64,000 nucleotides of DNA from contig JAIUPD010000002.1 of the NCBI GenBank assembly GCA_020161615.1, positions 124,001 through 188,000 on the forward strand, written 5' to 3'. Below the pieces are notes generated by a model, which saw only the letters and a list, made by a program, of their open reading frames with translations, was not told the origin of the DNA and ran no database searches. Positions 16,956 through 24,438 of the stretch are shown one piece after another. The DNA is from Pseudomonadota bacterium (GTDB taxonomy: Bacteria > Pseudomonadota > Alphaproteobacteria > Rhodobacterales > Rhodobacteraceae). Position 1 is the stretch's first letter. Each line of letters starts with the position of its first letter. The position numbers and the translations under genes were made by a program.

Positions 16956-17655
16956 CCTCCGCCGCCTGAACGCCCGCTACGAGGGCGATGGCGCGGGCGC
17001 GCTGCGCGTCGCGCTCTCCGGCGCGCTGGGGCAGATCGCCATGGTGTCGAGCTTCGGGGCCGATTCGGCCGTGCTGCTGCATATGGTGGCGCAGATCGAC
17101 CGCGACACGCCGGTCCTGTTCATCGACACGCTGATGCTGTTCGAGGAAACGCTGGCCTATCAGCGCGAGTTGGCGGAAACGCTGGGCCTGAGCGACCTGC
17201 GGGTCATCCGCCCCTCGCGCGAGGCGCTGTTTCAGGGCGACAGCGACAACCTGCTGCATCTGTCGGATACCGACAGCTGCTGCGACCTGCGCAAGACAAG
17301 GCCGCTGGAACAGGCGCTTCAGGGCTTCGACGGCTGGATCACCGGCCGCAAGCGGTTCCAGAGCGGCGAGCGCGCGGCCATCGACCTCTTCGAGCATGAC
17401 AGCGCGACCGGGCATCTGAAGGTCAACCCGCTGGCCGGCTGGAAGGCCGCGGATCTGGCGGCCTATATGGACGCGCATGACCTGCCCCGGCACCCGCTGG
17501 TTGCCAAGGGTTATCCGTCCATCGGCTGCGCGCCCTGCACCGGGCCGGTGGCCCCGGGCGAGGATCCCCGCGCCGGTCGCTGGCGCGGGCAGGACAAGAA
17601 CGAATGCGGCATCCATATCGTCGATGGCCGCGTGATCAGGAGGCAGGCGTCATGA
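16930..17655 (+). CDS. cysH: Assimilatory adenylylsulfate (APS) reductase CysH
   Basis: A 241-residue PAPS/APS reductase family protein. It has the PP-loop-like SSFGADSAVLLHM, the iron-sulfur ligands CC at 117-118 and C200-x2-C203, and the catalytic ECGIH at 225-229. The four-cysteine set marks the [4Fe-4S] APS-reducing type rather than the E. coli PAPS type. It makes sulfite for the upstream reductase. The ATG at 16930 lies 26 bases inside the sulfite reductase gene and has an excellent AAGGAGG site seven bases upstream. Confidence 0.93.
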   Translation: MAQNVMQPDLRRLNARYEGDGAGALRVALSGALGQIAMVSSFGADSAVLLHMVAQIDRDTPVLFIDTLMLFEETLAYQRELAETLGLSDLRVIRPSREALFQGDSDNLLHLSDTDSCCDLRKTRPLEQALQGFDGWITGRKRFQSGERAAIDLFEHDSATGHLKVNPLAGWKAADLAAYMDAHDLPRHPLVAKGYPSIGCAPCTGPVAPGEDPRAGRWRGQDKNECGIHIVDGRVIRRQAS

Positions 17656-18029
17656 GCGTGATCGTCACTGACCAGGGCTTTCAGCCCGAAACCCATAACG
17701 GCGACTGGTTCGACCTCGCCCCCGATGTGGATATCGCCGCCGTCGAGACGCAGCTTGACGGCGTGACGGCGATCCGCGTGGCCTTTCCGGCCTTCTCCGA
17801 TGGGCGCGGCTTCACGCTGGCCGCGCGGCTGCGGCGTGCAGGCTTCACCGGGCGCCTACGGGCCGCGGGGCATGTCATCGCCGACCAATACGCCATGGCT
17901 CGGCGGGCCGGGTTCGACGAGGTGGAGATCGACGAGGATCTGGCCGAACGTCAGCCCGAGTCGCAATGGCTGTCTCGCGCCGGCTGGCAGGGCCATGATT
18001 ACCGCGCCCGGTTGCGGAGGATCGCATGA
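17652..18029 (+). CDS. DUF934 domain protein
   Basis: A 125-residue protein of the DUF934 family, with IRVAFPAFSDGRGFTLAARLR, GHVIADQYAMARRAGFDEVE and a conserved C-terminal RARLRRIA. Members sit next to cysH/cysI in many proteobacteria and are annotated as putative sulfite-reductase-associated oxidoreductases without biochemical proof. The start overlaps the cysH stop (ATGA) and its stop overlaps the fpr start (ATGA), so it is tightly coupled to sulfate assimilation. Confidence 0.87.
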   Translation: MSVIVTDQGFQPETHNGDWFDLAPDVDIAAVETQLDGVTAIRVAFPAFSDGRGFTLAARLRRAGFTGRLRAAGHVIADQYAMARRAGFDEVEIDEDLAERQPESQWLSRAGWQGHDYRARLRRIA

Positions 18030-18820
18030 ACGTCGCTTTGAGCCCCGACTTGCAGACGGTGACGCAGGTCACCCACTGGACCGACCGGCTGTTTTCCTTC
18101 CGGGTGACGCGGCCGAAAAGCCTGCGCTTCCGCTCGGGCGAGTTCGTGATGATCGGGCTGGCGGGCGACAACGGCAAGCCGATCCTGCGCGCCTATTCCA
18201 TCGCCTCGCCCGCCTGGGACGAGGAACTGGAATTCTACTCGATCAAGGTGCCGGACGGCCCCCTGACCTCGCGCCTGCAACATATCGAGGTGGGCCAGCC
18301 GATCATCCTGCGACCCAAGCCCGTGGGGACGCTGGTGCATGACGCGCTGAAACCCGGCAAGCGGCTGTGGTTCCTGGCCACGGGGACCGGGTTCGCGCCC
18401 TTCGCCAGCCTCCTGCGCGAGCCCGAGACCTGGGAGAAATACGAGACCGTGGTGATGATGCACACCTGCCGCGAGGTGGGGGAACTCGACTACGGGCGGC
18501 GGCTGGTCGAGGATCTGCGCGACGATCTCCTGATCGGCGAGCTGATCGGCGACAAGCTGCATTACTACCCGACGACCACGCGGGAAGAGAGCCCCTTTAT
18601 GGGCCGGATCACCGACAACCTGACCTCGGGCAAGGTCTTTGCCGATCTGGGGCTCGAGGGGCCGCTCGACCCGGCGCTTGACCGGGCGATGGTCTGCGGC
18701 TCGCTTGCCTTCAACAAGGATGTGGCGGCGGTTCTGGAAAGCTTCGGGCTGCAAGAGGGCTCGAATTCCGCGCCCGCCGATTACGTGATCGAAAAGGCCT
18801 TCGTCGGCGACGGCGTGTGA
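18026..18820 (+). CDS. fpr: Ferredoxin/flavodoxin-NADP+ reductase
   Basis: A 264-residue FAD-dependent reductase with the FAD motif RAYSIASP near residues 56-63, the NADP-binding LATGTGFAPFASLLREPE near 116-133 and a late VCGSLAFNKD. The C-terminus ends VIEKAFV followed by a short tail, as in bacterial (subclass I) Fpr enzymes. It moves electrons between NADPH and ferredoxin/flavodoxin. Being last in the siroheme/sulfite operon, it is likely the electron source of the sulfite reductase. Confidence 0.9.
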   Translation: MNVALSPDLQTVTQVTHWTDRLFSFRVTRPKSLRFRSGEFVMIGLAGDNGKPILRAYSIASPAWDEELEFYSIKVPDGPLTSRLQHIEVGQPIILRPKPVGTLVHDALKPGKRLWFLATGTGFAPFASLLREPETWEKYETVVMMHTCREVGELDYGRRLVEDLRDDLLIGELIGDKLHYYPTTTREESPFMGRITDNLTSGKVFADLGLEGPLDPALDRAMVCGSLAFNKDVAAVLESFGLQEGSNSAPADYVIEKAFVGDGV

Positions 18821-18828
18821 AGGCGCCC

Positions 18829-18856
18829 GCAGGATGGGCAAGTTTGCCCATCCTGC
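18829..18856. terminator. Bidirectional hairpin between fpr and the giant repeat protein
   Basis: A perfect 12-bp inverted repeat (18829-18840 with 18845-18856) around AGTT lies between two convergent stop codons, 8 bases after fpr and 15 bases after the facing gene. No T tract follows, so termination may need Rho. Confidence 0.7.
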
Positions 18857-18871
18857 AGACCTGCGTTCCGC

Positions 18872-21800
18872 TTATTTCATCGGCCGAGGCTCAGGCGCAT
18901 GGGGCAGGGGCGCCGGGGGGCGCAATTCCTCCAACCGGGCGCGGGCCTCGTCGGCGTGCAATCCTTGCGGCCACATCTTCAGATAGGTCCAGAAACCTTC
19001 CATCCGCGCCTCGTCCAGCGCCCGCTGCCAATCCACCGCCTCGGGGTCGGTGCGGGGCGTGGTCGGGCGGCGTTCATCCGGCGGCACGATGCCGCGCGCC
19101 CGCAGCATCGCCCGCGCATCGCCCGAATGCAGCCCCCGCGGATAGGCGGCGAGATAGGCCAGCAGCGCCTCGGTGCTGCCGTCCCTGCGCGCGGCCTCGA
19201 AGGCCTGCGCCTCGGGGCTGGCGGTCGAGGCGGCCGGGGATTGGACCTGCCCGGGTTGGTTCTGGGGCGTCTCGGCCGCCGGCGGGGTGCGCTCGGGCGC
19301 CGTAGCCTCGGTCTGCGGCGGGATCTCGGGGCTGCCGCTCAGGCTTGCCAGGAAGTCCCGCTCGAATCCGGCGGCGGCCTCGGGTGCCAGCCCGGCCGAA
19401 CGCAGCACCAGCCAAGGGGTGAGCCCGTTGGCCGCAGGCGCCTCGGCGATCAGATAGAGCAGCCGCACCGCGCGCCCGTCCTCTTGGCCTTCGCCCCGGA
19501 AGGCGCGCAAGGACAGATCGCCCAGCACCATCCGCTCGCCGGTGTCGGCGACGGTGAGCTCGCCGAAATCCGAGAGCATTGCCGCGAAACCCTGCTGGTC
19601 GGGGCTCTGCAACGGCATGTCCTGCAGCGCGCGCGGGGTGAAGACGCGGATCGAGATTTCCTCGGTGATCTCGCCCGAGGCATCGCGCGCCTGCAGCCAG
19701 TATTCCAGCCGGTCGGCGACACTGCGCTCGCGGCGCATCTCCATCCCCGCGGGGGCGGCGAAGCTGAGGCCGAACCGGCTGTGCTGCACCCAGCCCTCGG
19801 GCAGCGCGGAGGATGGGGTGACCGGGGCTGCATCGCTGCTGCCGCTTGCGGGCGCCACGCTGCGGGCGAACAACGCGTGCACCGCCTCGATCACCGAGGC
19901 TGCACATTCCTCGGCCCCGTCGGGCCGTTGCAGCGCCAGCTGCGGCAGCATGGCGTCGAGGCGCGCCTCGTCCCCCGGGGCGACCAGGATGCCCAGGAGA
20001 TAGACCGGCGCCCCGTCTTCGCACAGGCGCGGCACCACGATCTGGGCCGGGATCCGGGCGGCGGCATCGACCGGCCGATCCTCGAGCGAATGGGTGGCCG
20101 TGCCGTGGATGACCCAGACCGGCACGCCGCCGATCTCGGCCTCGATCACCGCATCGACCTCGTGCAGCATGCGGTCGAGCTGCTGCTCCAGGGGGCGGCC
20201 CATCAGCCGCCCGGCGTTGATCCGGGTATGCGGCTGCGCGCCCGCGTCGCCCAGGAACAGGTCGGCCGAGCGATCGTTGCGGTCTTCCTGCATGACGGTG
20301 ACGCCCGGCGGCAGGCGAAGTCCGGCAAGCCCGGGCAGAATCGCGGTTTCCGTCGCGGGCGCGTCGGCCGGATCATCGGCCGGGGCGTCCGATCGGGGCG
20401 CGGCCGCATCGCCATAGCCGGCAATGATCTGGCCGATCTGCGTCACGGCCTCGGCATCGGCGTAGCCGCGGAACACACCGCCCAGGATCAGCGGATCCCC
20501 CGCCGCATCGGGCTGCATCGACACCAGATAGTAGCCGATCAGCCGGCCGCCCAGTTGCGGCGTTTCCTCCTGTTCGCCCGCGGCGACGTAGAGCCGCATC
20601 TCGCGCGGGCCGATATACAGCGAGCGGCCCGTATCCCGGACCTCGACCTCGGCCCAGCGCTCAAGCACCGCGGGGAATTCGGGGCTGCCGGGCAGGGCCT
20701 CTACCCGGTCCAGCCCGCCGATGATCCCGCCCATCTCGATCTCGGTACGCGCGGCCTCGTCGCGGCCGCCGATGGTGACGCCGCGGCCCTCGGGAGCGAT
20801 TTCCACCGTCAGACCGGGCGGGATCGCCATCCTGACGCCCAGTGCCTCGATCTGCTCCCAGCCGGCGGGCAGGGCGCCCGAGGGATCGGGCAGCGCTGCG
20901 GCGATGGCGTCGAAGTCCAGCCTGCCGGCGTCGGTGGTGGCTTCGGTGGTGGCGGCTTCGGCCTCGGGCGGGGTCTCGGTCGTGGCCGGAGCAGCCTCGA
21001 CAATCTCGGGCGCGATCGAGGCGATCGCCTGATTGACCAGCGCTTCGGCCTCATCCGGGGCATAACCGCGGGCCGTGGCGCCGGCGACGGCATAGATGCC
21101 CTCGGCGTCGGGTTCCTCGGTGATCAGAGAAACGGTGTGCTCATAGTCGCCCTGATGCGGCGGGCGATCGCGCAGGCCCATGCCGACATAGATCATCATG
21201 CCCCGGTCGCCGACCAGAATGCGGCGCGGGCTTTCGGCGGTCGGGATCCCGGCGCCCCGGGCAATCATCTCGAGGAAGCCGGGGGTTCCGGGGGCGATGC
21301 CGAGGGCCGAGAGTTCCTCGGCGCTCATCGCCGCCAGCGCGATCCGCAGCTCGGTCCCGGAACCTTGGGGCCGCAGCCTGAACGAAACCTCCGGGTTCCG
21401 CCGGTTGCTGCGGTCGGTCACCTCGGCTTCGGCCGGGGCGGCGACGGAAAGACCGAAGGCGCTGTGACGCTGCCAGCCCTCGGGGGTGATCCGGGCGGGC
21501 AGGGGCATCGCCTCGACCGCGGCCAGCAGGGCGGGCGTCGGGTCCGCCCCGGCGGCGGGCTCGGCCGCGGTTTCCGGGGTGCTGGCGGCTTCCGGGGCTT
21601 CGGCCTCAGGCGCGGCATCGGGCGCGGCTGAGGCCGGGGCCAGCGAGCCCACGAAACGCGCTTCCAGCTCGGCCGCGACGCCTTCGCCCAGGCCCGCGCT
21701 GAAGACCGCGATCATCAGCGCCTGCCCGTTCGCGTCAGGTTCGGCGGACACGAGATAGAGCATCCGCGCCTCGAGCGTGGCGCCGCCGGCGGCCGGGATC

Positions 21801-22294
21801 GGCCCGCTGCCGCCATAGGCCAGCAACCGTTGCCCGCCAAGCGTCATCTCGACCCCGGTAGCGGTGACCGGCACCCCGGCGAGGTCCGAGAGATAGGTCG
21901 CCATCTCGACCGAACCCGCGGCGGGCATCCCCTCGCGGTCGCTGGCGTCCAGCAGGCTGATCGCCATCCGCGTGCCCACCCCGTCCGCGCCGATGGTCGA
22001 GACGGTGACCTCGCGCTGGCCCTCGGCGGGGTCGGGGATGGCGGCGCCGGGCGGAACCTCGAAGTCCAGGCCCAGCCGGGTGACGGCCTGCCAGGGCGCC
22101 TCGGCTCCGGCGGCGGCGTCAGGGGCAGCGATCGCTGGCGCGGCGATTTCGGGCGCCGGAGCCCCGGGCAGGGGGGCCTGGGGCGCGGGCGCCTCGGACG
22201 TGGCCTGCGCGAAGGCGGTGAACGGAACGGCAATGGTCAGCGAAACCGAAAGCGCGACAAGGGCGGTCGAGCCGCGAAGCGAAAAAGCAGTCAT
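18872..22294 (-). CDS. Large secreted protein built from five degenerate beta-rich repeats plus two C-terminal helical repeats
   Basis: A 1140-residue protein I do not recognise as a characterised family. It has a signal peptide (to about residue 29, TAFAQA), then an Ala/Pro/Glu-rich linker. Five related units of about 150 residues follow, at roughly 67-220, 270-435, 480-650, 670-830 and 831-985. Most open with a phrase like LPxGW..h..fGl.f..P (for example LPEGWVQHSRFGLSFAAPAG) and carry a late YLVS/YLIA strand. Low-complexity A/P/E linkers join them. The C-terminal 115 residues contain two copies of an AYLAAYPRGLHSGDARAML-like helical motif. The start at 22294 is set by the signal peptide and a GGAGG site. 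It stands alone, convergent with fpr. Confidence 0.7.
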   Translation of the reverse strand: MTAFSLRGSTALVALSVSLTIAVPFTAFAQATSEAPAPQAPLPGAPAPEIAAPAIAAPDAAAGAEAPWQAVTRLGLDFEVPPGAAIPDPAEGQREVTVSTIGADGVGTRMAISLLDASDREGMPAAGSVEMATYLSDLAGVPVTATGVEMTLGGQRLLAYGGSGPIPAAGGATLEARMLYLVSAEPDANGQALMIAVFSAGLGEGVAAELEARFVGSLAPASAAPDAAPEAEAPEAASTPETAAEPAAGADPTPALLAAVEAMPLPARITPEGWQRHSAFGLSVAAPAEAEVTDRSNRRNPEVSFRLRPQGSGTELRIALAAMSAEELSALGIAPGTPGFLEMIARGAGIPTAESPRRILVGDRGMMIYVGMGLRDRPPHQGDYEHTVSLITEEPDAEGIYAVAGATARGYAPDEAEALVNQAIASIAPEIVEAAPATTETPPEAEAATTEATTDAGRLDFDAIAAALPDPSGALPAGWEQIEALGVRMAIPPGLTVEIAPEGRGVTIGGRDEAARTEIEMGGIIGGLDRVEALPGSPEFPAVLERWAEVEVRDTGRSLYIGPREMRLYVAAGEQEETPQLGGRLIGYYLVSMQPDAAGDPLILGGVFRGYADAEAVTQIGQIIAGYGDAAAPRSDAPADDPADAPATETAILPGLAGLRLPPGVTVMQEDRNDRSADLFLGDAGAQPHTRINAGRLMGRPLEQQLDRMLHEVDAVIEAEIGGVPVWVIHGTATHSLEDRPVDAAARIPAQIVVPRLCEDGAPVYLLGILVAPGDEARLDAMLPQLALQRPDGAEECAASVIEAVHALFARSVAPASGSSDAAPVTPSSALPEGWVQHSRFGLSFAAPAGMEMRRERSVADRLEYWLQARDASGEITEEISIRVFTPRALQDMPLQSPDQQGFAAMLSDFGELTVADTGERMVLGDLSLRAFRGEGQEDGRAVRLLYLIAEAPAANGLTPWLVLRSAGLAPEAAAGFERDFLASLSGSPEIPPQTEATAPERTPPAAETPQNQPGQVQSPAASTASPEAQAFEAARRDGSTEALLAYLAAYPRGLHSGDARAMLRARGIVPPDERRPTTPRTDPEAVDWQRALDEARMEGFWTYLKMWPQGLHADEARARLEELRPPAPLPHAPEPRPMK

Positions 22295-22508
22295 GAATAT
22301 ATTCCCCGGAGGATCGGCCAATTGCCGGGTACGATAACACTCCTTCCCCACAAACAAAGCCTCTCGTGGACTTTCAGGATCACGACCTCTTCATCGCGGC
22401 CTTGATTTGCGGGCCGCGCGGGCGTAGAGGGGCGCGTCGCCCGCCCGGCCAGAACGGCCCGGGGGCGCGGCCAAGTCCCCGACCACCTTGTCAAAACGGT
22501 TTCAGAAC
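22295..22508. other. Divergent intergenic region before the giant repeat gene and the VUT transporter
   Basis: GC-rich in the middle and A/T-richer near both starts. No preQ1 riboswitch was recognised upstream of the transporter. A short minus-strand frame ending in RAARKSRPR (about 22400-22490) was seen but is not convincing as a gene. Confidence 0.35.
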
Positions 22509-23144
22509 ATGACCCGCCTCTACCTCCCCGGCATCCTTGCCATGGCCGCCATCGTCGTGGCCTCGAATATCCTTGTGCAATTCCTTCTGGGTGACTGGCT
22601 CACCTGGGGCGCGCTGACCTATCCCTTCGCCTTCCTCGTCACCGATGTGATGAATCGCGTCTATGGACCGCAGGCCGCGCGCCGCGTCGTCTGGGCCGGG
22701 TTCGCCGTCGGCGTCCTCTGCTCGCTGATCGGCACGCAGATCATGATCCAGGGCGATGGCTACGACTTCCCCGCCGTGACGCTGCGCGTGGCGCTGGGCT
22801 CGGGCGCCGCTTTCCTGGTGGCGCAGATGGTCGATATCGGCGTTTTCAACGCGGTCCGCGGAGGGGTGTGGTGGAAAGCGCCGCTGATCTCGACCCTGGT
22901 CGGTGCCTCGCTCGACACGCTGATTTTCTTCTCGACCGCCTTCTCGGCGACCATGGCATGGGTCGATCCGGCGGCGGATGTTAGCTGGGCGCAAGAGATT
23001 GTGCCAGCGCTGGGTGTCGGTCCGATGACACCTTTGTGGGTTTCTCTCGCGCTTGCCGATTGGATGGTCAAATTGGCGCTGGCAATGGTGGCTTTGTTGC
23101 CCTTCCGACTCATCGTTGCGAAATTGACCCAAAGGATGGCGTAA
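22509..23144 (+). CDS. VUT-family / queuosine precursor transporter (YhhQ-like)
   Basis: A 211-residue protein with six hydrophobic helices and the VUT/YhhQ signatures: ASNILVQFLLG, LTYPFAFLVTDVMNRVYGPQAARRVVW, a charged AQMVDIGVFNAVR stretch, and STLVGASLDTLIFFS. Characterised members (E. coli YhhQ) import queuine precursors preQ0/preQ1 for tRNA modification. The ATG at 22509 starts at the first helix; a TTG eight codons upstream is a weaker alternative. It has no obvious operon partner. Confidence 0.83.
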   Translation: MTRLYLPGILAMAAIVVASNILVQFLLGDWLTWGALTYPFAFLVTDVMNRVYGPQAARRVVWAGFAVGVLCSLIGTQIMIQGDGYDFPAVTLRVALGSGAAFLVAQMVDIGVFNAVRGGVWWKAPLISTLVGASLDTLIFFSTAFSATMAWVDPAADVSWAQEIVPALGVGPMTPLWVSLALADWMVKLALAMVALLPFRLIVAKLTQRMA

Positions 23145-23199
23145 AAGCCTTTGACAAATACAACATACATGCCACCATCGCCTTACGGTTCAACCCAGC

Positions 23200-23214
23200 G
23201 AAAGGAGGTGGTCC
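23200..23214 (+). promoter_or_regulatory. Extended Shine-Dalgarno sequence of the 18-codon sORF
   Basis: GAAAGGAGGTGGTCC can pair with all 15 bases of the 16S rRNA 3' end as known for proteobacteria (GGATCACCTCCTTTC), with one G:U pair. Ordinary sites pair over 4-7 bases. The GTG start lies at ideal spacing, 7 bases after GGAGG. Confidence 0.7.
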
Positions 23215-23215
23215 A

Positions 23216-23272
23216 GTGTCGAGAGTGATATTGGAGAGAGGTGTCGGGACAGTCAGGAGGACGGCCAGCTGA
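23216..23272 (+). CDS. 18-residue sORF rich in rare codons, possible leader peptide
   Basis: The frame GTG...TGA encodes MSRVILERGVGTVRRTAS. It uses AGA, ATA, AGA, AGG and AGG, codons that are nearly absent from the GC-rich neighbours, so its base use is constrained by something other than protein coding or it is a stalling leader peptide. The tandem AGG-AGG is itself an SD-like element inside the frame. The very strong ribosome site argues that it is translated. No family is recognised. Confidence 0.5.
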   Translation: MSRVILERGVGTVRRTAS

Positions 23273-23342
23273 CGGCAGCCCGTCGGCTGTAATATCCTGA
23301 TTGGGCCTGTTTCTAACCGGCTCCATCTCCTGAAGCTCGTGA

Positions 23343-23368
23343 GGGCCGCTCGAATAGTCGGGCGGCCC
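23343..23368 (+). terminator. Hairpin terminator before arfB
   Basis: GGGCCGC (23343-23349) pairs with GCGGCCC (23362-23368), extended inward by four more pairs (one G:T) around ATAG, and is followed by TTTCGATT. It lies 35 bases before the arfB start, so it either ends the small transcript or attenuates arfB. Confidence 0.65.
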
Positions 23369-23403
23369 TTTCGATTAGCGTTGCGAAGCCTATTTCAAGA
23401 TCC

Positions 23404-23829
23404 ATGCTTTACGTCACCGATCAGATCACCATCCAGGACTGGGAACTGAGCGAGAGCTTCATGCGCGCCTCGGGACCCGGCGGGCAGAACGTCAACAAGG
23501 TCTCCTCGGCCGTGGAATTGCGGTTCGAGGCCGAGCGCTCGCCTGCGCTGGCGCCCGCCGTCAAGGCGCGGCTCAAGCGGCTGGCCGGGCGGCGCTGGAC
23601 GCTGGAGGGGGCGCTGGTCCTGCAAGTGGACGAGACCCGCAGCCAGGCCCGCAACCGCGAGATCGCGCGCGAGCGTCTGACCGACCTGATCCGCCAGGCG
23701 CTGGTCGCGCCGCGTCGCCGGATTGCCACGAAACCCACCTATGGTAGCCAGCAACGCCGCATGGATGCGAAAACCCGGCGCGGGTCGGTCAAATCCTTGC
23801 GCGGTCCTGTTGACGACCCGGAAAGCTGA
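23404..23829 (+). CDS. arfB: Alternative ribosome-rescue aminoacyl-tRNA hydrolase ArfB (YaeJ)
   Basis: A 141-residue class-I release-factor-like protein with the catalytic GGQ at residues 26-28 (RASGPGGQNVNKVSSAVELR) and a basic C-terminal tail (KTRRGSVKSLRG after SQQRRMDAKTRR) that enters the empty mRNA channel. It hydrolyses peptidyl-tRNA on stalled non-stop ribosomes without a stop codon. Length fits the family. It is preceded by the small-RNA/leader locus and followed after nine bases by the Nudix gene. Confidence 0.92.
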   Translation: MLYVTDQITIQDWELSESFMRASGPGGQNVNKVSSAVELRFEAERSPALAPAVKARLKRLAGRRWTLEGALVLQVDETRSQARNREIARERLTDLIRQALVAPRRRIATKPTYGSQQRRMDAKTRRGSVKSLRGPVDDPES

Positions 23830-23838
23830 GCGCAGTCT

Positions 23839-24366
23839 GTGGATAAGTCCAAACCGCAAAACGAGCCGCCCCGCAGCGAGGCAGCCCCCGAGGTCGAGCA
23901 GAACCGCATGAAACAGACCACCCTGGCGGCCTTTCGCAACTTTGTCGAACCGGTGTTCAAGCGCCCTGAATTCGTTCAGACGGCGGCTTTGTGCGTTCGG
24001 CAGGGCAAGAAGGGTCCCGAGGTGCTGCTGGTGACCAGCCTCGATTCGAAGCGCTGGATCGTGCCGAAGGGCTGGCCGATGGAGGGCAAGTCCCTGGCCC
24101 AGGCCGCCCTGCAGGAAGCCTGGGAGGAAGCGGGCGTCCAGGGGGCGGTCGATGAATACCCGGTCGGCAGCTATGGCTATCAGAAGATGGTCAAGGGCGG
24201 GATTCCCGTGACCTGCCGTTGCTCGATCTACCGGATCGACGTGACCACGCTGGCCGAGGAATACCCGGAAAGGGCCCGCCGCCGCCGCAGCTGGATGCGG
24301 GTGAACGAGGCCGCGAAAGCGGTGGAAGAGCCCGAACTGAAGGCGGTGATCCGCGCGCTGGCCTGA
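23839..24366 (+). CDS. Nudix hydrolase (diphosphoinositol-polyphosphate-phosphohydrolase-like group)
   Basis: A 175-residue protein with a Nudix box beginning PKGWPMEGKSLAQAALQEAW and continuing into EEAGV, near residues 80-105. The glutamate after the first five spacer residues is Lys and the Arg of REUXEE is Gln, so the box is a variant of the kind common in alphaproteobacterial members; the metal-binding EE pair is kept. Substrate unknown. The GTG at 23839 gives the whole frame; an internal ATG at 23908 (MKQTTLAAF) is an equally possible start since neither has a strong ribosome site. It follows arfB closely. Confidence 0.8.
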   Translation: MDKSKPQNEPPRSEAAPEVEQNRMKQTTLAAFRNFVEPVFKRPEFVQTAALCVRQGKKGPEVLLVTSLDSKRWIVPKGWPMEGKSLAQAALQEAWEEAGVQGAVDEYPVGSYGYQKMVKGGIPVTCRCSIYRIDVTTLAEEYPERARRRRSWMRVNEAAKAVEEPELKAVIRALA

Positions 24367-24404
24367 CTTCCCGGTTGTGATCGTGCCCATGCCGCGTTAG
24401 GGGG

Positions 24405-24422
24405 CTGTAACAGTTCTGTGAC
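24405..24422 (+). promoter_or_regulatory. Pho-box-like direct repeat upstream of the phosphate transporter
   Basis: CTGTAAC (24405-24411) and CTGTGAC (24416-24422) are direct repeats with an 11-base period, the spacing and sequence of a PhoB half-site pair (consensus CTGTCAT-N4-CTGTCAT). The site lies 17 bases before the transporter start, which suggests phosphate control; a second half-site pair was not seen. Confidence 0.6.
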
Positions 24423-24438
24423 ACTCCCCGGAGCCCGC

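Larger units (their letters stand above)
23151..23375 (+). ncRNA. Candidate small transcript / leader-RNA locus with terminator
   Basis: A 225-base unit between the VUT gene and arfB. It opens with a consensus -35 box TTGACA at 23151-23156, holds an 18-codon reading frame with an extreme ribosome site, then a CAGCC/GGCTG hairpin (about 23278-23291), an anti-Shine-Dalgarno-like CATCTCCTG near 23325-23333, and a terminator at 23343-23368. A matching -10 box is weak. It could be a free small RNA, a leader peptide mRNA, or the 5' region of a transcript that continues into arfB. Confidence 0.5.

Noticed and set aside
18899-21631. A 910-codon open frame antisense to the giant repeat protein
   Set aside because: Low-complexity shadow; the minus-strand protein has a signal peptide, repeats and a ribosome site, the antisense frame has none.
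22400-22490. Small minus-strand protein ending RAARKSRPR
   Set aside because: Only a GTG start without a ribosome site, short length and no supporting homology; could be chance in GC-rich DNA.
22295-22508. preQ1 riboswitch before the VUT/YhhQ-like gene
   Set aside because: No preQ1-I, -II or -III pattern could be recognised.
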